Assembly: GCA_963742315.1 (NCBI GenBank)
Contig: CAVULE010000001.1
Span: forward strand, 1-64,000
Length of the DNA: 64,000 bases
Origin: AV69 sp963742315
GTDB taxonomy: Bacteria > Verrucomicrobiota > Verrucomicrobiia > Chthoniobacterales > UBA10450
Reading direction: 5' to 3'
Program-made: the position numbers and the translations under genes
In this document: one piece after another, positions 1-8,473 of the stretch
Layout: every line of letters starts with the position of its first letter
Position numbering within the stretch: the first letter of the stretch is position 1
The notes under the pieces: generated by a model
The model's database searches: none
What the model saw: only the letters and a program-made list of their open reading frames with translations
Told to the model about the DNA's origin: nothing

Positions 1-946
1 GTCGGAACTTTTTTCAGCAGCGGCGCGAATGAACGCTCCGCGATTCGCTACACCATCAAGGGACTTCAGATTGAAAACAAACTTGGTCTGCTGGGTTGGA
101 GTAAAGGCCGTGTTATTGAGCAAACGCTCCGTGTCTTTGGCGCTGGCTCCCATGTTGCGAAGAGCCGAACGGTTGATAGCCTTGAGTTCGGCCGGGGATT
201 TTTGAGACAGCAAGTCGCCGATCGCACTGCTCATATTCGTCATCGGTCAGGGTCGCGCCTACCGGGCCGCTGATCGGGAATGTCGCCGCCGAAAAGGTGA
301 AACCGCCCGCCCACGACGCCCAGGCAACGTCACCCAGCTCTTTTTGGAGGACGCTATTCGTGCTGTAGGGGTCGATTCCCATGCTAACCGCAATTTTACT
401 CTTGGCTTTAGTGTAGCCGATCATTTGCTCCATCTTGTTGCCATCCGTGTTCTTCTGCGTCTCTCCTTTGGCGACGTGCTTGATCGTCTGCTCGGTGCGC
501 CCCATGAATTTCATGAGCCCCTTCGATGCGCTCGAAACTGCGTTAACTGGATCCTTCACCACGTTCTTGGCGGCGTTGTAGGGCCCCTTCGCCGCCGTGA
601 CCAGCGATTGCTCGAATTGATCCGTCCGTGAAACATCTTTGAGTTTGGCAATCATGTAAATCTCTTTGACTCGTTGAAGCAGCATTTCGTTCCCATCGGC
701 TTGAAAGACGCCGAACTCTGAGTCGATGGTGAATTGATTCATACCCGAGGAAGTCGGGACCGGTTCGCGCACGGTATAATTCGGTCCTTTGAGAATTTCC
801 GGTTTGAGAATCTCGCTGGCTTTAAGCTCAGGAAGCTCTTCGAAGTCGGAGGCAGCTGTAACCGTGGCTGAAGGTTCGGGGCTTTGAGCCGGACAGGTAA
901 TCGCGGCGCTTATGACAAGGGCAACCGTCAGGATTTTCAGATGCAC
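1..946 (-). pseudogene. Secreted hypothetical protein, frameshifted and running off the window edge
   Basis: I do not recognise the family. A GTG at 946 gives a plausible signal peptide (VHLKILTVALVISAAITC, then AQS); the open frame extends further upstream, but that part looks non-coding. The first frame codes about 235 residues, including a basic helical stretch rich in Ala, Lys and Val. Near 225-245 coding quality moves to another frame, which reads on from SSAIGDLLSQKSPAELKAIN to the window edge without a stop. The simplest reading is one gene with a small indel. The C-terminus is outside the window. A true decayed gene and a local sequence error cannot be separated here. Confidence 0.6.
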
Positions 947-1060
947 ACAGGGTAAACCGTTGACGGAGGGACGAGCTTGGGGCTGTTGCCCAAAGAATGT
1001 TCGGGAACCTATCACTACGGTGTGGAGATGTGATCCTCGGCAACAAAGCATACGAAGGTT

Positions 1061-1146
1061 GTCATCCTGAGCGGAGTCGAAGGACCTCTCCGACTTGGGT
1101 GACGTGCTCCGCAGTTGTTAGGTCTCTCGACTTCGCTCGGGATGAC
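1061..1146. repeat. Palindromic MITE/REP-like element, GTCATCC family
   Basis: An 86-bp element with long terminal inverted repeats: the left arm starts GTCATCCTGAGCGGAGTCGA and the right arm is nearly its reverse complement, ending TCGGGATGAC. Related elements lie at 34153-34265, 50485-50670 and 54723-54887. It sits between the divergent-looking flank of the first gene and the EF-hand gene and carries no coding potential. Confidence 0.8.
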
Positions 1147-1242
1147 ATAGCTATACTGAGGCTGCTGCAAACGTTAAAAGAGCACAGATTTGATCCAGGG
1201 CTTTGAGTTTTTTTGGCAACACGCGCGACAAATTCCTATCCA

Positions 1243-1713
1243 TCAGCCGGGAGGACCTTCGTGGCTTCCGTAATACGCCTGAAACTCAGCGGGCTCGAGA
1301 TAACCGTCATGGTTCGTGTCTGCTTCCTTCATGATCTGATTCGCGACGCCATGCTCACGGCCATAGGTGATCGCTTCCTGTTTTGTAACGACTCCATCCC
1401 CATTTAGATCGCGCTTCTTAAACGCGGCTACTCGTGCGGGATCACCACCAGTCCACTCCTGTTCCGTCATGCGCCCGTCATGATTCGTATCGCGCGAATC
1501 AAAGATCTGGTTCACGATGTATACATTAAGTTCATCCCGTGAAACCTTTCCGTCGTGATTGGTATCGGCTCGATCAAATTCCGCCGCGGTACTATTCGTC
1601 CCGGTCTTGGTTGTTGAGCATCCGCTGAACGAGAAAAGCGACAGAGTCACCGCGGAGATCGCAAAGAAACAATGGACGGGACGGCGAGCGCACCGATTTT
1701 CGAATTTTGGCAT
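1243..1713 (-). CDS. EF-hand lipoprotein
   Basis: A 156-residue protein. The start at 1713 is preferred because it directly precedes a basic n-region, a hydrophobic stretch and a lipobox (FSGC), so the protein is probably lipid-anchored in the envelope. Longer upstream starts would overlap the DUF2950 gene and spoil the signal. Four EF-hand loops are visible: DTNHDGKVSRDE, DTNHDGRMTEQE, DLNGDGVVTKQE and DTNHDGYLEPAE. All keep the Asp, Asp/Asn and Glu ligand pattern, so calcium binding is likely. It starts 19 bases after the stop of the DUF2950 gene on the same strand and probably shares its transcript. The precise role is unknown. Confidence 0.85.
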   Translation of the reverse strand: MPKFENRCARRPVHCFFAISAVTLSLFSFSGCSTTKTGTNSTAAEFDRADTNHDGKVSRDELNVYIVNQIFDSRDTNHDGRMTEQEWTGGDPARVAAFKKRDLNGDGVVTKQEAITYGREHGVANQIMKEADTNHDGYLEPAEFQAYYGSHEGPPG

Positions 1714-1732
1714 ATCCAAATAAGGCACAAAC

Positions 1733-2737
1733 CTATTGCGGTGAAGAGGAATCAGAATCCGATGACTGCGCCTCTTCCGGCCAATCATCGTCGGTAGGTT
1801 TCCATGTCTTATCCGGATTATATCGCTCCACGCTTTGAAACAGCTTGAGCGTATCGGGTCCGAGATCTTTTTCGTAAACGACGCCGTCAGGCCCGACCAT
1901 GAATGTCTTTACTCCGGTAACCCGATATTGCGCCGGCGCTGCGGCCAGGGCAAACCCGCTAATCATCGCTCCATTGACCACGAAATCCATCTCTCCCATG
2001 GGCGCAGCCGGCCCCTGCCCTTTCAGCACTTTGAAGTAGTATCCGTGAAATGGTTCACTTTTGTTCGAGTAACCTTGTTCCAGCACTCTAGCGATCCCTT
2101 CGCCAACCGGACCCGCCCAAGTTCCGTCCGCGTTCTGCCAGGCGAGGCCGTCCTGCTTTCCAGGGGTGCTGATAATCCGCTGCGCGTATTGATTTGCCTT
2201 CCCATCATGTTTTTCCTCCGCGTACTTGTGCTGCGCTTCCACGAACCCGCGGCAGATCGCAATCGCGTCCAGCTCGTTGGTTCCAATCCGGCGGTTTAAG
2301 ATTTCCTGCCGTCCGCTCTTCGTGTCGAAAACCCATTTGCCCTTCTTCTTCACGATCGGAATCGGAACCGGGAAATCATCGTTGCCTACAGTTAAAATGG
2401 CCCGGTTGGGATTCTTGGCGTCTGTGTTGATCGCCGTTTTTTCCTTGGCCTTGGCGGCGAACGCCATCGCTTTGTTCTTGTCCTGGACGGGATCTTCAGA
2501 AGCGACGAGATCGGTGCTGTCCGGTCCGAGAATTTCCTTCAGGGCGTTAACATCAAATGACTCAGCTGCTTGAACCAGGCTGTCAGCCGCTTCTTTTGGT
2601 GTGTTGAATTGTTTTTGATTAGGCTGCGCTCCAGCCGCGGTATCCGATTTCGGCTGCGGCGCCGCTATTAAACCGGCACAGACAAAACTGGAAGCCGCTA
2701 GCACTGACGCAAGGAACTGAAGTTTTAATGAGTTCAT
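1733..2737 (-). CDS. DUF2950 family secreted protein (copy 1)
   Basis: A 334-residue protein with a signal peptide (hydrophobic residues about 7-25). The body matches the DUF2950 pattern as I know it: an FNTPKEAADSLVQAAE opening, FPVPIPIVKKKGKWVFDTKSG, NRRIGTNELDAI, a GYYFKVLKGQGPAAPMGEMD segment and a Tyr/Asn/Pro-rich end. The function of the family is unknown. It follows the DUF3300 gene, and this pairing is repeated at 10.4-12.7 kb. In the shifted frame of DUF3300 the two genes overlap by ATGA at 2734-2737; in the restored frame they are 33 bases apart. It has no catalytic motif that I can name. Confidence 0.9.
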   Translation of the reverse strand: MNSLKLQFLASVLAASSFVCAGLIAAPQPKSDTAAGAQPNQKQFNTPKEAADSLVQAAESFDVNALKEILGPDSTDLVASEDPVQDKNKAMAFAAKAKEKTAINTDAKNPNRAILTVGNDDFPVPIPIVKKKGKWVFDTKSGRQEILNRRIGTNELDAIAICRGFVEAQHKYAEEKHDGKANQYAQRIISTPGKQDGLAWQNADGTWAGPVGEGIARVLEQGYSNKSEPFHGYYFKVLKGQGPAAPMGEMDFVVNGAMISGFALAAAPAQYRVTGVKTFMVGPDGVVYEKDLGPDTLKLFQSVERYNPDKTWKPTDDDWPEEAQSSDSDSSSPQ

Positions 2738-2770
2738 AGTTTTTGATCTAATTTTTTTCGTTCATCGCGT

Positions 2771-4233
2771 TTAGCGTCCGCGTCCTCCGCCGCCTTTTTT
2801 GCCGCCGCCTTTTTGGCCGCCGCCACCGCCGCCGCCTCCACGACCACCCCCACCTCCCATGCTGCTGCCACCGCGATTGCTGGCCGCTTTGGCAGATGAC
2901 CCGCTTCCTCCGCCGAAAGCGCCTCCGCCGCCACCGCCCTTTGAAGGTTGATGACCGCCGATACTGTTAGCGCCACCGCCTCCGCCGGGCTTCGAGGCCG
3001 GCTTGGTGCTGGCTCCGCCACCGCCAGCTTTTGCTCCGGCTGCTGCCCCCGCACCCCGGGTTTTCCGGCGCCACCCGCCCCACCGGGCTTTCCGGCACCA
3101 CCTGCGCTGCCGGCACCGCCGGCCTTGCCAACACCACCGGCGCCGCCCGCACCACCGGGCTTTCCGACACCACCGGCGCCTCCCGGCCCGCCGGCTCCGC
3201 CGGCTTTTCCAACACCACCAACGCCACCCGCGCCGCCCGCACCACCTGGCTTTCCGACACCACCCGCACCACCTGCGCCGCCCGCACCGCCTGGTCCTCT
3301 GGCGGTTCCACCGTACTTGTTAGCGGTTGCCTTATTTCCGTATGGCGCATTTCCGCGATGCTGCGGGTTGTGCTGCCAGTTCTTGTTCGCGCTGTTGATG
3401 TTGTTCTTCTTGTTGTAGTTGTTTACGTACTTGTTGTTGACGTTCACGTCCACGTCCCCGTTGTTCCAGCCGCAGTTGTAGCCCCAACCTCCACCCCAGG
3501 CCGCGCCGAGGGCGAGTCCCGTTCCGAATGTCAACGCCGCACCCGCGACGTATCCCGGATAAGTGACCGGCGGATACGGATACGCAGGAGCACCGTAAAC
3601 AGTCGCGGGGTCATACGACGGTACGTAAACCGTGTTGGGATCAGCGGGCTGAATCACAATCGCTTGCTGACCGCCGTCGATCGACTCCGTCTCAACTTTC
3701 TGCTGCGCGCTTGTCTTTAACGCTCCGGTGCCCTGAGCTTTCGCTCGCATGCGCTGGATTGCGGCCATCACGTCAGCCTGCTGCGCCAGGAAAGCGTTTC
3801 CAAGATCCGACGTCCACTGAATGTTGCCTGCGAGCGTTTCCACGACATCCGGGAATGGAGCCAAACCCTGAATGCTCGGGTCCCACGGCTGCTTGGCCAC
3901 GGCATCAGCGAGCGCCTGATCTTTTAGACCCGTGTTCTTCTTCGTCCACTGCTGGAGCTGGATCAGTTCGACCGGGTATGTTGAAGCAACCAGGGCTTGG
4001 CTTAAAAGTGGGTCAGGATAAAGCGCGATGGGCGCCACGAGAGAGTCCAGTTCGGCGTCGGGAATTTTCGGAGCGGCCTCTTGCGCTGGCGCTGCCGCAT
4101 CGGGCTGCGGGGCTGGTGGAGTTTGGGCCAACGTTTCTCTTGAGGTCGACGCGACCAAAGCAACGCAGAGGATCGCGACCACGGAATAAGCCGATCTGTT
4201 AGGCAGTGATAACTGGGAACGTAGTGAATTCAT
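2771..4233 (-). pseudogene. DUF3300 family secreted protein (copy 1), frameshift in Gly-rich tail
   Basis: Start at 4233, with a GAAGG ribosome site about 8 bases upstream, then a signal peptide ending near ETLAQ. The DUF3300 core is clear (LVAPIALYPDPLLSQALVAS, then PWDPSIQGLAPFPDVV). A tyrosine and asparagine-rich stretch and about 100 residues of GGAGG/GKPGG repeats follow. At 3054-3060 (CCCCGGG on the plus strand) one base appears to be missing. The written frame then becomes an atypical Ala/Val tail ending at 2734. The neighbouring frame continues as a Gly-rich tail (GGGGRGR, stop at 2771-2773), the usual end for this family. The length is off by exactly one base, consistent with a single deletion. 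Confidence 0.8.
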
Positions 4234-4291
4234 ATTTTCGCCTTCGCTTTGAGATTCACGTGAATTTTGTACAATCCCCACTTGGTTTGAT

Positions 4292-4310
4292 ATTGGACCT
4301 TAGACCTACG
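4292..4310. promoter_or_regulatory. GGAC-N4-GTCC motif upstream of DUF3300 copy 1
   Basis: Reads ATTGGACCTTAGACCTACG, 59-77 bases upstream of the DUF3300 start at 4233. It is one of about twelve related intergenic motifs in the left half of the window. A role as an operator is inference. Confidence 0.5.
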
Positions 4311-4448
4311 TGATCGAAAGAACGGGAAGGGGAATCGCCGATGATTGAGCAACGAGATTTAGCCGTTAGGCCGATCGCCGGGGCCCGTGACCAGCGCCAC
4401 CCTTGCCGGAGAAGTTAAATGGATTCAGACCCACGCTTAGCTCGTCGC

Positions 4449-4901
4449 CTACAGATTCAGCGACTCAGCCAATCGAAACTGCATCTTCCTACCGGACGGC
4501 ACGGTGTATGCGGCACGCGAGACGGAGGTACCGCGTCGCGATTGGTAAGTAGTGCTGTCCAAATGGTAGGCACCGGTCGTTTTGATCGGGACCGCGCGCC
4601 CGCCGAACTGCACGCTGGTGAGATTGACGGTGAGTTGCTGTGTACTAGTCGTCGTTCGCTTCGCAGTCTGCACTTTGCCCGACAGCTTAGTACCGGCGGG
4701 CAGGACCACTTTTCCATTTGCAGTGACGTTGTTCTCGAGTTCCGCGGTGAAAGGCGTGCCGGGCTGATCGATCGCAGAGATCGCCTGGAGCGTCCGCACG
4801 ACCAGAGTAGTGCCGGCGGGAATGGTTGCCGCGTAGGACTGCCCGAGAATGATCCAAACGAAAGACACGATCGTAGCTAGATAAAAGGTTTTCGTTTTCA
4901 T
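4449..4901 (-). CDS. Secreted conserved hypothetical protein, 150 aa
   Basis: A signal peptide (residues 1-24, ending SYAA) is followed by a compact, beta-rich domain with IPAGTTLVVRTLQAIS, DQPGTPFTAEL and LPAGTKLSGKVQ segments. I have a general memory of similar 'IPAGT' proteins in Acidobacteria and Verrucomicrobia but cannot name a function. The gene stands alone between the DUF3300 gene and a carbonic anhydrase fossil. Its upstream region carries the recurring palindromic motif at 4934-4953, so it may be co-regulated with the DUF3300/DUF2950 genes. Confidence 0.75.
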   Translation of the reverse strand: MKTKTFYLATIVSFVWIILGQSYAATIPAGTTLVVRTLQAISAIDQPGTPFTAELENNVTANGKVVLPAGTKLSGKVQTAKRTTTSTQQLTVNLTSVQFGGRAVPIKTTGAYHLDSTTYQSRRGTSVSRAAYTVPSGRKMQFRLAESLNL

Positions 4902-4933
4902 TAGCTCAATTTGAGGACAAACGACGTGAAAGC

Positions 4934-4953
4934 AATTAGACTTTAGACCTACG
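4934..4953. promoter_or_regulatory. GGAC-N4-GTCC-type motif upstream of the 150-aa protein
   Basis: Reads AATTAGACTTTAGACCTACG, 33-52 bases upstream of the start at 4901. Both half-sites are degenerate (AGAC, GACC), but the outer TACG is kept. Confidence 0.45.
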
Positions 4954-5037
4954 CCGCGGGCGCCGCTCGAGGGGTTGCCCTTATTGGCACAGTCGCAATC
5001 CAGTTAGCTTTTGCCTGCGGGGGCCATTCTTCCGGCG

Positions 5038-5136
5038 TTATTTCAAGAGCGTGACTTTCCCCGTGTGCAGGTCGTAAACCCCTCCGACGATCTTGATCTT
5101 GCCCGATGATTCCAGCTCTATACGAGCTTCGTCCAA
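5038..5136 (-). pseudogene. C-terminal fossil of a beta-carbonic anhydrase
   Basis: The reverse strand reads ELESSGKIKIVGGVYDLH, then TGKVTLLK and a stop. It is nearly identical to the last residues of the intact carbonic anhydrase at 14624-15316 (ELETSGKIKIVGGIYDLH, TGKVTLLK, stop). An in-frame stop lies just upstream, so only about 32 codons remain. It shows that a second carbonic anhydrase gene once stood here or that its tail was copied here. Confidence 0.8.
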
Positions 5137-5219
5137 TTAAAGCCGGTGGAAGAAAGCTCTCGCTGTGCGGCGAATACAAATCAACCAAACACACCGTATG
5201 TCATATGAATCCAAGAGTT

Positions 5220-5708
5220 TTACATTTTCGTGACAGACGGAAGATACTATTGACTCCAGCGGTCGACGTGCTCTCTACTTGCAAGCCGAGGTTAGTCAGC
5301 ACGCAACGAACCATGAAAACCAGAATAATTAACTCAAGCCTGATTCTCATCTTGGCCGCCTGGGGCGTCATTTTCTTTACCGGTTGCGCCAGCATGGAAA
5401 CAAATAAGACCACATCGTTACTTTCCCAAGCCGGCTTCCGTATGCACACTCCACAGACCGCAAAGGAGAAGGAGCTCTACGCCGCGTTTCCGAGCAACAA
5501 ACTCGAGCGGGGCACAGTGAAGGGCAAAGCCTTTTACGTCTATAAAGACGAGAAAGCCGGCGTGGAGTATGTGGGCGGAGAACGGGAACATCAACGGTAT
5601 CATCAGCTCTGTATGCAGCAGCACGTCGCGGAGGCACCGGAAGAGCAGATGAATGACTTCTTCACCCGGAGTTGGTCCAGGCAGTTGGGCCAGGATTACA
5701 GCGGGTGA
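5220..5708 (+). repeat. Tandem duplication, unit 1 (with 5791-6298 as unit 2)
   Basis: The upstream region and the lipoprotein gene are duplicated with a period of about 571-576 bases. Both units open with TTACATTTTCGTGACAGA and keep a TTGAC box, then TCTACTT about 18 bases later, which may be a weak promoter (inference). Unit 1 keeps an intact gene and unit 2 a broken one. Confidence 0.85.
5313..5708 (+). CDS. Small lipoprotein, tandem copy 1
   Basis: A 131-residue protein. The start at 5313 is chosen because it opens a clean lipoprotein signal (MKTRIINSSLILILAAWG, then a TGC lipobox followed by ASME) and because the paralogue downstream begins at the equivalent ATG. The mature part has an ELYAAFPSNKLERGTVKGKA segment, an AGVEYVGGEREHQRYHQLCM stretch and a C-terminal Arg/Ser/Gln-rich end. 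I do not recognise the family. No enzyme motif is visible. Confidence 0.75.
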   Translation: MKTRIINSSLILILAAWGVIFFTGCASMETNKTTSLLSQAGFRMHTPQTAKEKELYAAFPSNKLERGTVKGKAFYVYKDEKAGVEYVGGEREHQRYHQLCMQQHVAEAPEEQMNDFFTRSWSRQLGQDYSG

Positions 5709-5888
5709 CCGCTCCAGTGCTCTCGCTCGATAGTAGCGTAAACCGCCGCAGCCAATGGCAATTACGCTAATCGCAATCCGCACGCGATTGTTACATTTTC
5801 GTGACAGATGAAAGACACTATTGACGCCAGCAGTCGACGCGCTCTCTACTTGCGAGGTCCGCAAGCCAGCAACGTCGCAATCGAGCTC

Positions 5889-6298
5889 ATGAAAACCAGA
5901 ATAACTAACTCAAGCCTGATTCTCATCTTGGCCGCCTGCGGCATCATTTTCTTTGCTGGCTGCGCCAGCACGGAAACGGCCAATACAGACAAGACCAAAT
6001 CGTTCCTCTCCACAAGCCGGCTTCCGTGTGCGGACTCCACAGACCGCAAAGCAAAAGGAGCTCTACGCAGCGCTTCCGAGCAACAAACTCGAGTCTGGCA
6101 CAGTGAAGGGCAAAGTCTTTTACGTCTTTAAAGACGACAAAGCCGGCGTGGCCTATGTCGGCGGAGAACCGGAGCATCAACGGTATCAGCAGCTATGTAC
6201 GCAACAGCACGTCGCGCAGGCAGCAGGAAGAGGAGATGACGCACCCCTTCGTCCAGAATTGGTCCAACCAATGGGGGCCGGTCCGCGAGCCATGGTAA
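5889..6298 (+). pseudogene. Small lipoprotein, tandem copy 2, two single-base insertions
   Basis: A paralogue of the gene at 5313. It opens MKTRITNSSLILILAACG with a lipobox (AGC). Compared with copy 1 it has one extra base near 6015 (CTCTCCACAAGCC against CTTTCCCAAGCC) and another near 6222 (GCAGCAGGAAGAG against GCACCGGAAGAG). With both removed the reading continues to WSNQWGPVREPW and a stop at 6296-6298, and the total length is off by exactly two bases. It is a clear decaying duplicate. Confidence 0.8.
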
Positions 6299-6409
6299 GC
6301 TGCTGAAGGAAGTATTCGTCGAAGGCCGGCTATCTTGCGATCTCAACAGAGACGCAAAAAAAATCTCGCGACAACAAAACAGTCACCGTGTAATGGTCTC
6401 GGGGGACTT

Positions 6410-6649
6410 ATGAAAAATCTTCTTCCGCTGGTGTTTGCTGTAGTGCTCGGTGTTGCCTGCTTTGTTCCGGCGTCAGCTTCGGCTTATTATTACCATGGAC
6501 GGTATTATCCATATTACTATCGAGGCCATTACTACCCATATTACTACCGAGGGCATTACTATCCATATCGCTATCGCGGGCACTACTATCGGCACCGGAC
6601 CTGGGTTGTCGGCGTCAACGGGCGTGCAGGGTATTATCGCTATTGGTAA
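6410..6649 (+). CDS. Small secreted Tyr/His-rich repeat protein, 79 aa
   Basis: The start at 6410 has a strong purine-rich ribosome site (GGGGGA) close upstream and a standard signal peptide (LLPLVFAVVLGVACFV, then PASASA). The mature protein is made almost wholly of three imperfect GHYYPYYYR repeats, followed by HRTWVVGVNGRAGYYRYW. Tyr/His/Arg-rich repeats of this kind suggest a surface, metal-binding or matrix role, but this is inference. I do not recognise a named family. The next gene on the plus strand is more than 1.2 kb away. Confidence 0.7.
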   Translation: MKNLLPLVFAVVLGVACFVPASASAYYYHGRYYPYYYRGHYYPYYYRGHYYPYRYRGHYYRHRTWVVGVNGRAGYYRYW

Positions 6650-6999
6650 ACGGGTATTATGCGCACCGCCCTTACCATTCTCTGAAATCGACCGGGAGCG
6701 CTCGCGCCCACGGTCATCGCGTCCCTTTGCCGCCCGCTATTCCGATGAAGGTCCTATTCGATGTTTCAAATTTCCTCTGTTGCGATGCTATTTCGAAGAG
6801 CGCGGCAAGAGCAACAAAGAACGTCCCGACTTGAGCGATCTTCCAAGTCATGGATTCTTAATATCCATTGTCTAGGAACCAATACCGCTCCGATAATTGG
6901 ACGTTGGTACTACGATTTAGTCCTACGGCTGACGGATTAGTCGCGCCGTGGCCCCTGCGATGCGGTGATCCGGGGAATGCCGTTCCTCTAGTGATTATC
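6650..6999. other. Intergenic stretch with two or three palindromic motifs
   Basis: No convincing gene on either strand. It contains the motif ATTGGACGTTGGTACTACG at 6896-6914, directly followed by a partial second copy (ATTTAGTCCTACG, ending 6927), and a weak copy on the other strand at 6742-6760. The flanking genes converge here. Confidence 0.5.
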
Positions 7000-7402
7000 C
7001 TATTTGAGCAACGCCTCGAGCGGCACGCCGAGCCATTTGGCCGCGTCGGCGCGATCTGTGAATAGGGCCACGCGGAGCGGCGAATAGTCCGTTAGCATGG
7101 CGTGCAGTTTGGCATAATGCACGGTATCAGAGCTCGTCACGTAGAAGGCGGATTTCACGGCGGGCTTGCGCTTGGCCGAGAGACGTCGGCCAAGCGCAAC
7201 GTGAAAGACAAAGTTAAAATTGAGATCAACCGTATCGAGTGCCGATACGTCCGAGAATCGGTTGAGCGGTTTACTATTTCGCTTTTCTACGGCCTAATGA
7301 ACCGACCATTTCGTTGACCGTTGATTCATCCATGATGCCGCGCGGCTTCCAAACGAGGAGGGACAAATCCTTGCTGAATAGAACGTGAGCCGGAAGTTTC
7401 AC
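7000..7402 (-). pseudogene. SpoIIAA-like (STAS/SEC14-type) protein, frameshifted
   Basis: A GTG at 7402 opens VKLPAHVLFSKDLSLLVWKP, and the first frame runs to a stop after VNEMVGSLGR. From about 7290 a second frame continues (NSKPLNRFSDVSALDTVDLN ... VFHVALGRRLSAKRKPAVKS ... LRVALFTDRADAAKWLGVP) to the TAG at 7000-7002. The length is off by one base, fitting one insertion. The layout of about 132 residues, with 'DR-DAA-WLGVP' near the end, resembles SpoIIAA-like domains (family assignment moderate). A perfect 12-bp inverted repeat at 7168-7197 lies inside the coding part. Two palindromic motifs lie upstream. Confidence 0.65.
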
Positions 7403-7461
7403 ATTACGCCAGCCTGAAACTTGAGTTCATTCGACTATATAGAATGTTGCTCCTGCTGAAA

Positions 7462-7480
7462 ATAGGACCTTCGTCTGACA
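7462..7480. promoter_or_regulatory. GGAC-N4-GTCC motif upstream of SpoIIAA-like gene
   Basis: Core GGAC-CTTC-GTCT, 60-78 bases upstream of the GTG at 7402. Confidence 0.45.
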
Positions 7481-7617
7481 GGGTGGCGACAGCGGTATCA
7501 AAGTTTCCGGCGCGCCAATGTGCAACGCCTTGGAAGATCTCGGCACGTGGAAGCCAGCGCGGCCCTCGGGGTCTGAACAGCCGGTTCTCTCTTCTCGGGT
7601 TTTGCGGCCCCTGAACG

Positions 7618-7640
7618 CATAGGACTAAAGTCCAATACAC
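7618..7640. promoter_or_regulatory. GGAC-N4-GTCC motif, perfect dyad
   Basis: Contains ATAGGACTAAAGTCCAAT, a near-perfect palindrome, about 216 bases upstream of the SpoIIAA-like start. Confidence 0.5.
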
Positions 7641-7888
7641 GTCATTCGGCAACACTGGTAAAATGTTGTTGATTACGTCACCCGACGTCTCAACGCACTT
7701 CCAGCTGGATCTAACAAACCGGTCGGGGGGCCTTAACCTCGCTGAGGCACCGCTTAGCGCGATCTCCAGATCCAGGCCGGAGCCCCGAGTCTACCGCAGC
7801 GAGGTCGCCGTTTTAAGCGCCTCGTAGCGAGGGCTCCTCGTTCCTGCGCTAGATTTGGAGCGGTTAACCCTAAATAAGAAAGCCGTTT

Positions 7889-8212
7889 ATGAAATTCGTC
7901 AGTGCCAACAAACCAATTTGCGTCCCGCACCAAATCCCCACCTACACCGCGCTCCTGCAACAGATTCACCACCCGCCACTGCGGACACGGGATGTAACTT
8001 CTCGACGCCATCCGTTCCTTCCCACGCTTATCAAGCAAATTGCCGCCATTGTCGCAGTAATGACCTTCCTGTTTGGGCTATGGTTCGGGGTCTCAATGTA
8101 TCAGACACCGCGGCCAAGCTACCCCTACTACGACACGCAAAAGCCGGCGCCGCCATGGAGCGAGCCCACGCCACTTGAAGGCAATCGCGACAGAGGAGGA
8201 GAGGACAGATGA
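7889..8212 (+). CDS. Small single-pass membrane protein with PHQI-TYTAL motif
   Basis: A 107-residue protein. Residues about 13-27 (PHQIPTYTALLQQIH) match the N-terminus of the next gene. One membrane segment follows (about 49-70, IAAIVAVMTFLFGLWFGVSM), then a Pro/Tyr-rich tail. It overlaps the next start by ATGA at 8209-8212, so the two are translationally coupled. The family is not recognised. The ribosome site is weak. Confidence 0.55.
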   Translation: MKFVSANKPICVPHQIPTYTALLQQIHHPPLRTRDVTSRRHPFLPTLIKQIAAIVAVMTFLFGLWFGVSMYQTPRPSYPYYDTQKPAPPWSEPTPLEGNRDRGGEDR

Positions 8213-8473
8213 ACATTCCAGATCAGCCAATGGCCGCGCCTCACCAAATCCACACCTATACCGCGCTCCGGCACCAGATTCACGACGACTTACGGATCCA
8301 ACATCCCGAACGGGTCCAGTCAAATGGCGAATCCCCCATGTGTGATTCTTACGAGGCGCGTCTTATGGAAACTGCTCGACTCTTTCACGCGAACGGGATC
8401 CGACGAATCTGTCGCTGCGGTTCATCGCGTCCTTGAAGAGGGACTAAACCGCACCGACACTGCGGTGATGTAA
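8209..8473 (+). pseudogene. Small PHQI-TYTAL protein, one-base insertion
   Basis: Starts ATG at 8209 after a purine-rich GAGGAGAGGA site. It reads MNIPDQPMAAPHQIHTYTAL, then RHQIHDDLRIQHPE. At about 8368 an extra A (ATGGAAACTG instead of ATGGAACTG) shifts the frame. The restored frame reads LLDSFTRTGSDESVAAVHRV, then LEEGLNRTDTAVM and TAA at 8471-8473, overlapping the next ATG. About 87 residues originally. Unknown function. Confidence 0.55.

Larger units (their letters stand above)
7403..7888. other. Intergenic stretch with two palindromic motifs
   Basis: No gene I can support. An open frame exists on the minus strand at 7404-7655, but it lacks a recognisable start context or family. The motif at 7462-7480 (ATAGGACCTTCGTCTGACA) lies 60-78 bases upstream of the SpoIIAA-like start, the same distance as at the DUF3300 gene. 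A second, perfect copy is at 7618-7640. Confidence 0.5.

Noticed and set aside
3070..3300. Regularly repeated sequence that could look like a CRISPR array
   Set aside because: The repeats are short Gly codon runs without spacers, inside a coding frame.
2948..3720. Long plus-strand open frames rich in Pro/Ala/His opposite the DUF3300 gene
   Set aside because: They are shadows of the GC-rich Gly repeats on the minus strand and have no start context or family.
7404..7655. Minus-strand open frame of 83 codons
   Set aside because: It runs through two palindromic motifs, has no ribosome site or family, and overlaps the upstream region of the SpoIIAA-like gene.
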